NCBI RefSeq assembly: GCF_031877795.1 | Contig: NC_133935.1 | Coordinates: forward strand, 48,879,330 to 48,943,329 | Length of the DNA stretch: 64,000 nt | DNA from: Strix aluco | Taxonomy: Eukaryota > Chordata > Aves > Strigiformes > Strigidae | Reading direction: 5' to 3' | The notes under the pieces: generated by a model | Database searches by the model: none | What the model was told of the DNA's origin: nothing | What the model saw: the letters and a program-made list of their open reading frames with translations, nothing else | In this document: positions 12,701 to 30,664 of the stretch, in pieces | Layout of the letters: each line of letters opens with the position of its first letter | Position numbering within the stretch: position 1 is the first letter of the stretch | Position numbers and translations under genes: made by a program

Positions 12701-15700
12701 CTGTAGAATGAATCTAGCAGGAAACAGGACTAGCAGACTGATCAGCGATGAGGTGCTCTTTGAGCACAAACTACTACCCAAGAGGAGCAGCCACGTGCTG
12801 ACTTGCAGGCCTGGCAGTTGAGTGCATACCAAATCAGTTTTGCTCTCTGACACTGCTCACAATAATTCTGTCATGATCCAGGGTGATGCCCATGTTCATC
12901 TAACACTGCAGTTCCTGGCTGTTCCTGATAAGGACTAAAAAAGGAAGATTCAGAGCAACCACAAAGCTTTGCAAAGCAGCACATGCTTTGATCATTTCCA
13001 AACACTATGTAGGAGGGTAGTGGAGTCCAGTCTGTCTAGTTTAAGTGCCTATTCTGCGTCTTGCCTCACCAGGCAAATGTGCCTAACCTGTAGCAAGAAG
13101 GAAAAAAAATCAGTTGCAATTTGTCCAATATATACATTTCTTCTACAATCACTAAAAAGGTGTGTGACTTCTGAAGGTAATGGGAAATTAATTCCATCTA
13201 GTTTAGACATGTTCATTTACTAAGGATCTAACCCTTTTCTGAGATGGTGGCTTTATTCGGCTTGAAAAAAAAAAGCTCAGTTTGTTTTCTCCAATGCCCT
13301 AATGACTAAATAAGGCTATGGTTTTCCTTCGCCTGTTCCCTGTCCAGTCCTAGAGAAGTCTTGCAGAGCTCACTGTGAATAGCAGTGATGGAGATTACTC
13401 TCATAACCTCATGGTTAAGAACTTCTAAAACTGTGAGATGCAGATTCAGTCTTCCTCAGGAATATTTAGCTTATGGAGTAAATGCTTTAACTACTACATA
13501 GACTTCCATGCAGAAACCAGGAAATAACACCAAAAGTTAACCGCAAGCTCCTCCAACCTAACTTGTCAGCATTCTCCATATTACCTGCTCAGAATTCAGG
13601 TGGCTTAGGACCTGAATGGCGCTTTAGGTGGGACATAGTTATCACTCTGATCAGGACAGTGATTAAATCAAAAATGAGCCGGATTAATTCTTGCTTAAAT
13701 AAACATAGGAAAAAGGAGCCACATGCTTGCCCTGCTACATTCAACAGACTCAGCACATGGAACAGCAGAGTGCTGCAGCACTATTCATTCTCCAAATTTT
13801 GAGTCCAACCCTTGTTACATGCATAGAGACATAAACCTTGTTGGTTTTGCCAACTCTTAACACCTGTATTTACCCAGCATGCTAGTGCTTAAAGATGCAA
13901 GCTTAGAAACTATGATTTAACTGTGAAATGGCTTCAAATCTTTTGTTCAGAGTCATTACACTGAGGTGCAGTTTTGTCTGATTAATTTAGCAGGTGAAGA
14001 CCTTTCTTAGCCATATGTTTTGTTTCTTGATCCTATGAATAAAGATACCAGAATGTTTCACTGCGAAACTTAGAAGCATGTTTAAAAAAAAACCATGCAT
14101 TTTAATAACATTCTAGATCAGAGGTTAAATAAAATCTGCTATTTGAAATAAAGCTGAATTGTAGAGTGTGAAGAAATGTGAGATTTGCCAGACATTGCAG
14201 AATTAGACATAGAAGAAAAAGGCTATTGATCACTTCAGGTGAAAGTATCCACAAAGCAGAAGCCAGTAGATTAGATGAAATTTGTTTCTGTCCTAAAGCA
14301 CAGCATTCTCCACAACTGTGGGAATAAGAAGTGCCAGCCGCTCATTTAACACATGAACACCTTAAAAAGTGTAGTAATTATCAGGGAGGGAGTAGGAGAA
14401 ATACTGCATATTCCAATGCTAATGAGTTCTTTTTATGGCCTGATCACTAGACATTCAAGGTTTTTCCTATGAAAATTGAAATGTAAATTTTAATTTTGGA
14501 TGTGTATTAGCTATTTGCATAGGCAAGACTGTTTCACTGGAAACTTTTATGATTTCATGTTCTACCTTAAAACATTTTAAAACAGAAATAGTATAAATGT
14601 AACATAAATGAATGTTAAAATAAATCCCAACTAATTATATCAGGATGCATATATAACAAGAATTTCTCGTTGTTGCTACTCTCTTTTACCATCCTAATTC
14701 TCTCTTCTTCCCCTTACTTAACTTAAGCTGTTCTTCCCTACTGTATTCAGGAAAATTAAAATTTCAGCATACTTGGACACCAAAGGGTCATTCATAGTAC
14801 TCATTAGGCAGTAAGTAGTCAAAAAAAATCTTATTAACCCTATCAACATTAAGTTTAAAAAAGTAATTTCTTTTACTTGTGGAAAAGCCTGCTGTTTTGC
14901 ACCTGCGATTGAGTGCAAACAGTCCAGTAGAGTACCTAAATTATGTTTTGTTCATTCATATTGTCATATAATCTTGTTCTGAAAAAGAAAAAAAAAAAAC
15001 TAAAAACAACCCCAGAGATTTGTATTTTGAAAGCTGCTTCCCTTGCCAAATGAACAAAAATTGCAAACAAACATTCACACTTTTTTTTGCTTCCTGGCAC
15101 AGCACATTCAATTTGCTCACAAGGCTGCTGAACAGTTTCATAACATGCAAGAGATAATTTGGTCATCTCTACAAAAACAAATACAAGTTGTCTGATCAGA
15201 TGATCAAGTCTCAAAGCAAATGAGATCAACCAAAGATATCACAGATCTGTCAAAATCCCAGCAATTAAAATGCTGTTGAGACTGGAGAATATTTTGGACA
15301 TACCTGCCACCTGGTGTTTGGAAAAGAACCGCATGTCTGAAAACAACCTGAAATGCTCTTAAATCGGTATTCCCAGTAAGAAGCAAACAAACATAGATGT
15401 ATTTAATATGGATTAAATGCATAAGCAGCAGAAGTGTCTTTAGGTTGGTGTTATTACCAGCATCTGTCTAGAAAGAAAAGAAACAGGGTGACTTAGTGTT
15501 CTGTCCAGTCCCATCTCTGCTAACCACAAAAATTCTCAAGTACATCTTTGAATTAGGTGTATTTACACATCTCCTGTCAGATAATGGCACTTTGATGCAA
15601 AACCTCCCGGGCACAGCCTTATACAACTGCAGTATACCTGTAAACTGCAGTGTGCCAAACCCAAAGGCAAAGGAAAGAAGTTAGTTCTATATGATATGGA

Positions 15701-18130
15701 GCTAGGTAAAAAAAGGACTAGTGATAAATAATACTGGGTAGCAAGTGAGTAAACAGCGTCTGAAATTACTGTGGTGACTATTAACGTGTCTTAGCTAAAA
15801 TACTTAAAACCCCCAAGTCTTCACAGTGGAAGCAGCAATGACAGTAACTACCAGTTTTGCATGTTTGATGCCCAAAGTAAACGTTCCTCATTGGTAAAAT
15901 TGATCACAGTAAGCATATAAACTGAGATAAACCATGTTTTATCTTTACCTACCAAAGGGTTACTCAAGTGGAGCTAAAGCTTCAGTGTAGGCAATTGGAC
16001 GAATGACTCTGCAATTCAGTGATACCAAACCATGCCTATAGCACATTAAGGGATTTTTTTTTTCCACCCCCCTCCTTTGCAAAGCAAATTTAAATACATC
16101 TGTGTTTCACAATTATAACTCAGGATGAAACCACAGTCTAAAGGCAGTCTCAGCAATATAAATAGCTAGCATTTAAGTTAGCACCCCTGGCAAGCACAAA
16201 CTGTAACTATTTGTCTGGAATCGCATCTTTGCAGGGTTGCCAAAAATAAAGCGGAGTGTAGTGTTTGGGTTTTTCTTTCTCTTCAAGGCAATCGTGGTCA
16301 AATGCAATTGTGTCTTTAGGTGCCCGACTCTTATTTCAGTTCTAGTAACTTTGAAAATGATATGCACTAGAAGGTCAACACTATATTATACATTTACTGT
16401 GTACAGATGCTACCTCAGGTGCTTGCATCAACACCTCTTTTAACAGCAGGTTTGGACACATAGGTCCAAACATAACCTATCTATTAATTGAGAACTATGC
16501 AGTTGCATGTAGAGAAGGAAGCTATAGGTTTACTTGTCAAATGCAGGGAGGTGGGGTTTTTTCATATTTATTCTGAAGCCAAACTCCTAAACTGCTTAAT
16601 TCTCATGGACTTTTTCCAGACTTTAATTGCTGCCTAATACAGGGCTCAATTGCTTTCTCAGCATCTGAAGAAAGTATTTTCTAATGAAAACAAAGACCAT
16701 AATAGGTGTAAAGCAGAAGATATTCCTCCTGGTTTCTGTCAAGAGTAACTGCTCAGAACAGACAGATGTTAGGACTATTTTCTTGCCTTAGCGTTGACAG
16801 GGGAACCTTATGACTCTTGTATGATCTTTACAGAGAGCACAAAGGAGAGGAAAAAAATTACAAAGGTTGAAAGAAAAACTGGGGGGAAAAAAATGCTAAC
16901 CACAGACAAAAATTACATCACTCGTCTAGCATGTTGATGGCTACTAACAGTGGAGCCAGAATCATTGCTTCTGTAAAGTTGAATACTAGGCTGTTTATTG
17001 GATGTTATTAAAAATGTAAACAAAAAATACTTTAGGCTCCTATGAAAATGTTGGATTCAAAAGGTACCACTCCATTCTTTTTTGCTCTGTTCAAGCCTGT
17101 TGCAGCAGACTTGTTCTTGTTAGTCACAGCTCTTGCAGAACCTATTTAATATTCCACCTGTGTTACTCTACATTAGTGTTATTTTAACTGAAAAATGTGA
17201 GGATAATAAAGTTGCATACAACATAGTATCACCAAAACTGTTCCTTCCATTCCCAATTTTGTTTCAGCATGCACAAATGGATGTTAAAATCCTCCTCAGG
17301 AAATGGAATAAATCTGCCAGAAGCTAAGAGAATATACATGGAAGGACTCACTTTGTGCTAACCTTACTATATTTTTCCTTAAAAATCTACCACTAATGAT
17401 TGTCAAAGGAAGCAGCCAAGCAAACACTTTGAGTAATAAGGTATCATAAAATTATATTGATATTTTTTGAACTTTTTACTGAAAAGTATTCTTTCAACCT
17501 TAAAATGTGTAATATACTGTGGCCCACGCAGGTCTCATTTTCAATGCACAGCTCTGAAAATGGCACGTTCTACTGTACTGAGATTGCCTAGTACATTCTT
17601 CTTCAGCTACTGCTTAAAGGGAAATTGGCTACTCAATCAATAAACCAAAACAGTTAGGTAGCCAGAAAAATTTGGATCTGCGTGGACACCACTGGTACAA
17701 ACTGTTCCTCAACCTATGTGTATATATAATAAACTAAATATGCCATGTTTTAACAGTTATTTTTCTTAATGAAAAATGTGAGCCTGCGTATTAAATGTTG
17801 AAACTGTTTCAGTTCTAAATCTTTACCAAGCCATGGTAAAAGCCAATCATCAGTTCTTTCAGATATGAAGAAATGAGTGTTTTGTTCTCAAAGCACTGAT
17901 AATATTATTTTTTATGGGAGAGAGGATGCAGGATGTTTGATTCTCTATAGCAGAGTTTACTGTAACACAGTGTCTGGAAACAGTAGAAAAGATGCCCAAG
18001 CCTTTTCAAAACCAGAGGTAGTGCCATCTCTATCATGCTCATTTACCTCTACAAAAGGAAAAAAAAAATGTTACAGACAAAAGATCCTGTACTGATTTTT
18101 CAGGGGGAACACTTGCTAGTTACTTAAGAA
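6753..18130. other. Intergenic, no gene seen
   Basis: About 11 kb of AT-rich DNA. The longest open frames here (about 108 codons near 10,880 and about 97 near 14,940) are no longer than expected by chance at this composition, and none has matching splice signals. No tRNA, rRNA or CRISPR-like structure was seen. In human the gene downstream of YEATS4 is FRS2, tens of kilobases away, so an empty interval here is expected. Confidence 0.6.
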
Positions 18131-18132
18131 TA

Positions 18133-18840
18133 TGTATTGGGTTTGCACAGCAAGGTTTTAGTAGTGGAGGAGCTACAGGGGTGGCTTCTTGTGAGAAGCT
18201 GCTAGAAGCTTCCATGTCTGACAGAGCCAATGCCAACCAGCTCCAAGAGGGACCCGCCCCTGGCCAAGGCTGAGCCCATCAGCGATGGGGGTAGTGCCTT
18301 TGTGGTAACGTATTTAAAGAAGTGGGAAAAAAACTACCAGGGGAACAACAGCAGCAGAGAGACTGAGAATGTGTGAGAGCAAAACTCTGCAGACACCAAG
18401 GTCAGTGAAGAAGGATGGGAAGGAGGTGCTCCAGGTGCCAGAGCAGAGATTCCCCTGCAGCCCATGGTGCAGACCATGGTGGGACAGGCTGTGCCCCTGC
18501 AGCCCACGGAGGTCCACAGTGGAGCAGAGATCCACATGCAGCCCAGGGAGGACCCCACGACAGAGCAGGTGGATGCCCGAGGGAGGCTGTGACCCCATGG
18601 GAAGCCTGTGCTGGAGCAGGCTCCTGGCAGGACTTATGACCCTGTGGAGAGAGGAGCCCATACTGGAGCAGATTTGCTGGCAGGACTTGTGACCCTGTGG
18701 AGCAGTCTGTTCCTAAAGGACTCATGTTGGAGAAGTTTGTGGAGGACTGTCTCCTGTAGGAGGGAGCCCACACTGGAGCAGGGGGAAAGTGTGAGGAGGA
18801 AGGAGCAGCAGAGACAACATGTGATGAACTGACCAGAGTA
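18133..18840 (+). mobile_element. Endogenous retroviral LTR, bird ERV type
   Basis: The block opens with TGTATTGGGTTTGC and continues with the text of a common avian solo LTR ('agaagctgctagaagcttcc', 'agagccaatgccaaccagct', 'gagcccatcagcgatggggg'). I associate it with TguLTR5-like elements of songbirds. A TATA-like TATTTAAA lies at about 18,310, in the correct place for an LTR promoter, followed by a GC-rich body. The body contains a near-tandem repeat of roughly 52 bases: CTGGAGCAG at about 18,611 and 18,663, each followed by a 'ggcaggactt.tgaccctgtggag' unit. The right end fades at about 18,840, so the LTR is probably 3' truncated. No retroviral genes adjoin it. The family name is from memory. 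Confidence 0.75.
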
Positions 18841-19149
18841 CTGTACAAATATTAAACTTCTACAGAGCAAGACCAGAATAATTTCCTGCTTCTGAGCATA
18901 ACATATAATTGATGCACTGATACGTGTTAAAGCAGATGTGGGGCTAGAAACTTTTATCCGTAGCTCTGAAAGTTATTTAAAATCCTTTTTCAGAAAGTGC
19001 TTTCACTGTACTGACAACAGACATACAGAAATCACTGTAACTAGATTTAAGCAACTGGCATACCATTGTATTTCAACCTCTGCCTTAAATCAGGGTATGC
19101 TATTTACAATTATTCTTGAAGACCACACTGGCCAGAGACAAAAAAATAC

Positions 19150-19561
19150 TAAAATAAAAATCCACGTATTTTATTTTTAGCTTTAAAGATGCATCTCTAA
19201 ACAAGCAGTAGAAAAAACAAGTTAAAAAAGTAAACACCAGCATTTTGTAAAATCACACTGAACTAATACAAGACAATAAGAAGTTTTCATACACCACTCA
19301 AATGCAGTTTAAAAAAAAGTAGTCTGGTCTCCAAGACACCTCCTACTTGAAATAAATCGTTAAGTACCCACAGATTTTAACTACAAAACAAGGATATATT
19401 CTTTCTTTTTTCTTCCATGTATGAAGCCAATTGCCACATACTTCAATGATTTGCAAGGAAAATTCACATAGTTTCAGTTACAGAACTGAAGAGAACACAT
19501 ACAACTGCATGACTGAAGTCCTTCTGTTTACAGTATAGGCTCTTCAGCAAGTCAACACTCG
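19150..19561 (-). other. YEATS4: YEATS4 3' untranslated region
   Basis: The region follows the TGA stop of YEATS4 on the minus strand. It is AT-rich and ends with an AATAAA signal (seen as tttatt on the plus strand at 19,170-19,175). Cleavage is therefore expected near 19,150, giving a 3' UTR of about 410 bases. The end is inferred from the signal only. Confidence 0.55.
19170..19175 (-). terminator. Poly(A) signal of YEATS4
   Basis: A canonical AATAAA on the minus strand, about 390 bases past the stop codon. It is the first canonical signal that I noticed downstream. Confidence 0.5.
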
Positions 19562-24860
<5,299 letters not shown>

Positions 24861-24869
24861 AGCTCGGTA

Positions 24870-26120
24870 GCACTTAAAATGGAGTGGGGAATTATGTCAG
24901 TTTTCTTCCTTCTTTTCATATTTTTACTTCAGTAGCCTTCGAACACACACCCTAAGCTAGTGTGTGTTGGTGTTCACCGGTTTCACTGTGTGCCATTGCC
25001 GAGGACACACCTGGTCCCTGCGTGGTTAAATGAGACCTCCTGAATGAACAGAGCAGTCCCGGTGAGGGGACAGTATCTGCTGACAAGACAAATAAAGTAG
25101 GAAGGAAAAGCCCATATAAGACACAAAAAAGGGGAAAAAGAAAAGTGGCAAGCATGCGAATAGTTGCCCAGCCACTTCAAAATATCCTATCTCTGGGTTG
25201 ACTGCTGCAGAAACCTTAAGTATGTCTCTGCAATCTACAGGATATCATCTTCTTTGGTAAGATATGATCCTGTTGTCTTCTAGACAAGAACCAAAAGCCA
25301 GAGAAGTGTGCCAATTTGTGTATGCTTCTCAGAGGAAAAGCAAAGAACTTTCCTCTGGCAACTTCCAGTTACCAGAATGAGCCGAACAAATCCAGTGAAG
25401 CAACCCCACAAACGATGCAAAATAAACCAGGCTCTAAGAGGATGCTATATTTCATGTATTTACCTTTGCAAGATAAAATAGAGAATGAGGCTACTCAGGT
25501 GACAACAAACTAGTTTTTTGCCACCATTTTATGATTAATCTGCAAGCAGATTTAATTACATAATTAAACATTTGCTCGTTGTCAGTTGGTCATCTTGGTA
25601 GGTAAGTATTCAGTTGACCAAAAAGGACATCACACCACAAAGTAACAAGCTATGATTCTGAGTCAAAGCTGTACACAAGTAACATCCATAATTTTAAAAA
25701 AATCTAAAGAGACATGAGAAGGAAAGATTCCAGTCACTTCTATTTTGTTTGCTCTGTGAACCTGACAGTTCTTTGGGTGAACAAGGTATCAGAAATTAAC
25801 TTACACCATTTCACCCTGCTTAGGTGTGAGCAGCTCGCGTCAGCAGACCTTGTCTTCATCAAAACACGTTGGCTTAGCAGGACCCTTTATTTACACTGTT
25901 TTCCTCCATAACTGAATATAACAGAATATATGATCAAAGTGTTTTTTTGTTCTTGTAGGAATGCAGACAGCTTCCCACAGTACTCTGAACAGCAACAGAG
26001 GTCAGAAGACTCTTAAAACCATGTTAATTACCAGAAGTGGCAGGCCTGAAGAGCATCTGACATTACTTTTCATTATTGATTCACTTCGGGGCAAGAAACA
26101 CGCCTGACTGTTGGGCTGAG
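24870..26120. other. Spacer between YEATS4 promoter and lysozyme relic
   Basis: No gene was recognised. I looked here on the minus strand for a lysozyme last exon or poly(A) region and found no convincing one below about 26,120. Confidence 0.5.
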
Positions 26121-26124
26121 TGAA

Positions 26125-26185
26125 GGCAGAGATCCATGCTGACGTGGTTTTGTGCCGGTATCTCTGAAGAAGCCCACCGGCACTG
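26125..26185 (-). pseudogene. Possible remnant of lysozyme exon 4
   Basis: On the minus strand, 26,132-26,155 reads ACCACGTCAGCATGGATC. It resembles the lysozyme segment coding for T-D-V-x-A-W-I-R with two to three single-base gaps. The upstream bases keep nearly the expected spacing but little identity. Order and orientation relative to the exon 2 relic are correct. Taken alone the match could be chance. Confidence 0.22.
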
Positions 26186-26531
26186 ACTTGCAGGTGACTG
26201 GGGAGCGATGTCCCTGTGCCTCCTAAGCAGGGTCACACACAGGGGGCTGTGCTGACCCAAGGGTAATTAATTTCTCCATTTCAGGAGGAGATGAGTCTGA
26301 GGGAGTTGCTGATTTATGGGGCTGCTCCGTGCCCCAGCTGCACCCGCCAGTCAGCCCAGCTCTGTTCCTAGGATGGACTGGAGAACTCAAGCTTCTCTCG
26401 GGACCTGCAGCCAGACCCTGCCTGCAAACTGCTCTCAAGAGCCCCCCTTCCTGTGGCTCCCCAGACCATGTGCCGGGGCTCCTGGCAGACCAGAAGATGG
26501 TGATGATGCGATGATGAATGCCATGCCTTAC

Positions 26532-26620
26532 CTGCTCCCAGGAAGCAAAAATTTCCTGCCCCATTCCTTGCGTTAAGTAGATCTCATGTGGACAGTGCTG
26601 CTCAGTTTCGAAGTAGTATA
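26532..26620 (-). pseudogene. Possible remnant of lysozyme exon 3
   Basis: On the minus strand a long T run (26,632-26,650) precedes an open segment that ends in a clean donor CAG|GTAAGG at 26,532. Its reading TEQHCPHEIYLTQGMGQEI, then FASW, can be lined up with the lysozyme exon 3 pattern of a cysteine, I about four residues later, GM and a final W. Identity is low and insertions are needed. It lies about 430 bases downstream of the exon 2 relic, in the order of a lysozyme gene. Treat as suggestive. Confidence 0.28.
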
Positions 26621-27045
26621 TCTGCTCTTGTTGAAAAAAAAAAAAAAAAAAGCAAGTTGGCAAGACTGGCATGTGGGCCAGTATTTTGCAAGTGGTCAAG
26701 CTCTCACTGTCTTCAATGAAAAATTACATTTCCTGAGGTTAGTGTAACTTCTAATTAATAAACAGCTTCTACAGAAACCTCTTTACTCTGGAAACATTAA
26801 AATGGACAAAACCGGGAATGATGCAGTTCCTGCTGTAAAGAAACCTTTTCCTCCCACATGCACATGACTGCCCTGCAGATCTCCCCTTGGAAAGGGGGAA
26901 GGGTGGGCTTGAATATTGTGCTGCTTTGTATTTTGTTCTGCTTTGTTTTTTGAAGATACAGTTGTAACCAACCTGTTCTAATCTGTTTGCAACTGGAACA
27001 TGGACGGCAGCCCATCACAGCACTACCTGTAGAAACTGAGCTCAC

Positions 27046-27131
27046 CTGAGCAGGGGTTATTGCACACGCGCTTGGCCATTGGGGTCCTACTATCGTTGCA
27101 CCACCAGCGGCTGTTGGTCTGTAAGATCCGT
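27046..27131 (-). pseudogene. LYZ: c-type lysozyme relic, second half of exon 2
   Basis: The minus strand reads [16 protein letters not shown], then [11 protein letters not shown]. This matches c-type lysozyme residues about 55-81, including both active-site cleft tryptophans (62, 63) and Cys64, Cys76 and Cys80. The segment ends at the conserved phase-1 donor TCA G|GTGAGC. Upstream of ILQ the match stops within a codon or two. The expected first half of exon 2, with Glu35 and Asp52, is absent and the sequence there is unrelated. I found no exon 1. The place and orientation, between CPSF6 and YEATS4, are those of LYZ in other amniotes, so this is the LYZ locus or a tandem copy of it. It cannot encode an active enzyme as it stands. 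Confidence 0.85.
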
Positions 27132-27139
27132 GATTCTAA

Positions 27140-30100
27140 TACAGAAAAATCAAAAAGATAATTGTATAGGGAATGCACATGATAGGGGGGTGGTCCTTTT
27201 ATTCTGGAATCCAACCAGATATGAAAAGCACATGCAATATGTCTTAATTTCAAAATGGCCTTGGAAAACCCAACACAGGATTTCTACTCTTGGAAATAAA
27301 TTCCAGTATGCTTCTGTACATTGCTCTCTATATATAGAAGCACAAGTCAAGCCAAACGTGTATTTCCACAAAAACAACAGAGGAAAATACTACTATGTCC
27401 AATTTATGCAATGGTTTTGACTGTATTTAATCAATGCTGGCCTTCTCCTGGACAGAAATGAAGCGCAAGGAAGATTTCACAAAGCCAACTTGTGAAACCA
27501 GAGCGGTGTTGGGGCCCTCTCACCACCGTTACTGCCCTAAGGGTGAACATGCAGACACTGGGAATGGCCAAAAAAAATACTCTGCTAAAGATAACCTTGT
27601 CTGTTTGCTGGCTCCTGCCTGTATGGGTGCGGGTGGCCCAGCTGCACGTGCATCTCACAGGATGCAGACGAGTGGGTGGGCTGTGGCAGGCAGGATGTGC
27701 TCTGCAGCGGCAGCTCCTATCATGCTTTGAAGCTGTCAATAGCTGTTGCAGGCAGAGCTGCTCTCATAGGTGGCCCCAAGGGTGCTTTTGGCCATTGCAG
27801 ATGTATCCAAACAGACCTGCTCACCTTGCTCCTGCTGCCAGGCACGCTCCCACGGAGCTTCTCTCTGCATGAATACCTGCTCACTGCAGCAGGAGCAGAA
27901 GTTTTAGTGAGGGGCCATGTTCAGGGCTTTGCCTTTCCCTTCTTATGACTTACCTGCCCTGTTTTGTCCTACGGACATGCCACTGTGTCTGCATCAGGGC
28001 AGTAGGAAGGAGGAGGGATGGTGATGGTGATTCTCATTCAAAATGTGAATGTCCCAGGGCCAACACGTGGATTGTTCCCCAGACCCAGAATAGAGCCCGT
28101 GAGCGCTTCCCTCCAAAGGAACAATCTGTTGCCACTGCCCACTACTTGTCTCTAGGTCCCACAGCCGTGCCTCTGCCCGGCTGCCTGTCTTTGCTCTGCA
28201 CTCCCACTCCTGTTTGCTCCACAGCTTCACCCGCCTGCCCTGCTCCAGCAGCACAGCCACCGCAGACAGACCCCAAGCAGAGGAAGGAGCTGCAGCAAGT
28301 AAAAGCAGTACAGTTAGAATCTCGGGAGGTATGATGAGATGGGCTGCTTCTAGGAAAGGCTTCCTGATGACCACAGCTCAATTAGACTGTGCAAGCATGG
28401 CAGGGAAAGAGACAGTAAAGAGAAAAGCTGTAGAAAATACCTGCAGTCTGTGCCTGCAGAGACGGACTAACCTGATGGGACCCTAACCTCTAAACTCCAG
28501 CATTGATGCGGACCTACTCACTTTAACAAAGCTTGTTAAATGGAAATTCCCACCCCATGTGCCCCCTGGACTCACAGAGTCCCATGCTGTGTCCCCAAAA
28601 GTTATTTGGTCCAAGAAGCTTCATAGTTGCTGCCAGATCACACCTCTCAGACCTTCTTCAGGGCAGCCAAGGGTAGGAGGAAAAATGCAGGGATTAGCCA
28701 AGACTTGATGTTGCCAGTGTAGTGCACACAGCCTCTTAACACAGAGACTGCAGGCTCTCCTGCACTTGTCTTAACTCTTAATTGTCTCCCACCCCCTTTT
28801 GGTTCCTCTGCTCTGCAGTAACCAGGAACGCAACCTGTTCAGTACACGGACGTTTCCTGATACTTAAAACATCACTCCAAAATTGTCAAATTTCTTACAC
28901 AGTGTGGAAAGCCATAGGACAGAGTAGCATTATCTCAGAAGAATTTTGCTTAAACTGTCACAATACCCACCAAAGAGAGTTGGCTATCTAAATTCTGCTA
29001 CTCAGATTTCAAAATCCTGGCCTTACTGCACAGTTCTTGCTCATCACAAATCTATCGCCATTAACCACCTAACAAAAATAGCCTTAGGAGATAAAGAAAA
29101 CAGAATTGACATAATTACTATGTTATCCTCTGGCTCTGCAAAGGTGGTTCTTCTAGTCAGGTGTTGAAGTATGGCAATACATCATTTGCTTATCGATATG
29201 AGCACCCTCGTCATGCTGCTCTTACACAGCATTGGGAGCAATGCTGGGTTTATCAGGGCTCGGGATGCAAGGGGGCCAGGGAGCCAGTTGCTAGTAAATT
29301 AGATGGAGCATCATGCAGGAGTAATGGGGAGGAGGAGGAAGCACATGCAACCTCCTTAACACCATGATGAATCAACCCTCATCCAAGATATCCCCAAATG
29401 TTGAAGCATGAAAACCTCTCTAAGCTAGCCACCAGCACCTACGTATTATTCATGTTTTGATAGTGGAATTAATATGGAGAAGTGGGTTTTACAGTTAATC
29501 TGGAGCCCTGAGGTTCAGCTCATACAAGTTTTTTTTTCAGCAGGCATAAGGAAGCTGAACTACCACAAGCAGATCTACTTTTTAATTACATTCAGAGCTG
29601 GTTACTTTTGACTAGACTTTGAAATTCAGATCTGCTAAATTCATTTCAGAAGGAAAGTGCTGCCAAGAAACAGTATGCCTGCATACAATCTTATTTGATT
29701 TGCTTTATTAGGGTACCTTTCATGGGGAATTGCAGACACTTTGATAGGTAGGCTAGAAGATTGTCTCTGCCATGTTCAGCAACCTCTAAGAGATCAGACT
29801 TTCACAGCATCCCACTTCAAATCGCAACTCAATTAGAGAACAGCAGCTTCTAACACCACCCCTAGACTCCATCTTCCATGCTTAGCCCCTTGACAATACT
29901 GATTGCATCACGATATCAGCTAGGTCACTTTAACAACTATAAATTGTACTTTTTTCTCTTTTTTGAGGATTAATGTTGCCTCATAGTCAATCAAGTAGCC
30001 TGGGAAACCTGGGTTCTCATCTGATCTCTACTGAGGGCAATAAGTAACTAAGCAAAGGGACACCTAAATACCATAACTATCCAGTAAAGGTCTCAATTTT

Positions 30101-30317
30101 TTCATGATAAATGCAGCTAAAACCTTCTTAGTCTTCAAACATAGATTTGTTATCCTCATTATTTTTGTCCTCTCATAAGTTGACTGTAATGACCAGAACG
30201 GTGCTGTCATCAACAGGGAAAACCCCAGAATCCTAAGACTCTCCTGCCTTGCAGTCCACAATTAGTATTTCTAAATACCAATGCAGAAATGCATAGCTTC
30301 CTGTTGGGTTTTTGTTT
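27140..30317. other. No confident gene; searched for lysozyme exon 1
   Basis: GC content rises at about 27,400-28,500, with open frames on both strands that appear to be composition effects. A minus-strand frame near 27,480-27,510 (SGFTSWLCEIF) faintly recalls the start of lysozyme exon 2 but has no splice site or further match. A plus-strand open segment at 29,008-29,140 (reading HHKSIAINHLTKIALGDKEN) is coding-like but has a weak donor. Confidence 0.4.
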
Positions 30318-30543
30318 CCTTTTACCTTTAATTTGCCATGTTGGGCATGACTTGTCCTAAAGAAGACTGATATGGGAGAAAGAAAAAGTGGTAACTTCCA
30401 TTTTTTTTAAACCTCATACAAAGATTTGATCACCAAGATAGAACTTACTGGGTTCATTGTCTGCACCTTCACAGGCTTGAATGTTTTTACCAGCATGGAA
30501 GCACATTTTTAAAGAAGGAAAAGAAGTGGCAGAACTGAAGAAA
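30318..30543. repeat. Direct duplication, copy 1
   Basis: These 226 bases recur at 32,865-33,086 in the same orientation, with three substitutions and one 4-base length difference. That is about 98% identity, with sharp edges. Starts are 2,547 bases apart. The copy carries the acceptor and the first 50 bases of the candidate exon at 33,037 but not the rest. Confidence 0.95.
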
Positions 30544-30664
30544 TACTCACCGTTACTGCCTCATTTCCCTGCCAGTGGTCTGCCAACTGCAGATGTACCA
30601 ACCCTGGCTGATCTGCTGTTTTACTGCTGAGTAATAAATGGGGTGCTTAAAGCCATGCTTTGAA

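Noticed and set aside
18314-18848. Overlapping open frames of up to 148 codons on both strands
   Set aside because: All lie inside the LTR, which is GC-rich and repetitive. None resembles a retroviral protein.
26223-26699. A 158-codon minus-strand open frame as an intact gene
   Set aside because: It runs through a poly(T)-encoded F tract and has no coherent domain. Only the short part near 26,532-26,620 has lysozyme-like features.
27994-28374. Minus-strand frame with a signal-peptide-like start (ILTVLLLLAAAPSSA) as a lysozyme exon 1
   Set aside because: The residues that follow do not match mature lysozyme, and there is no donor at the expected place.
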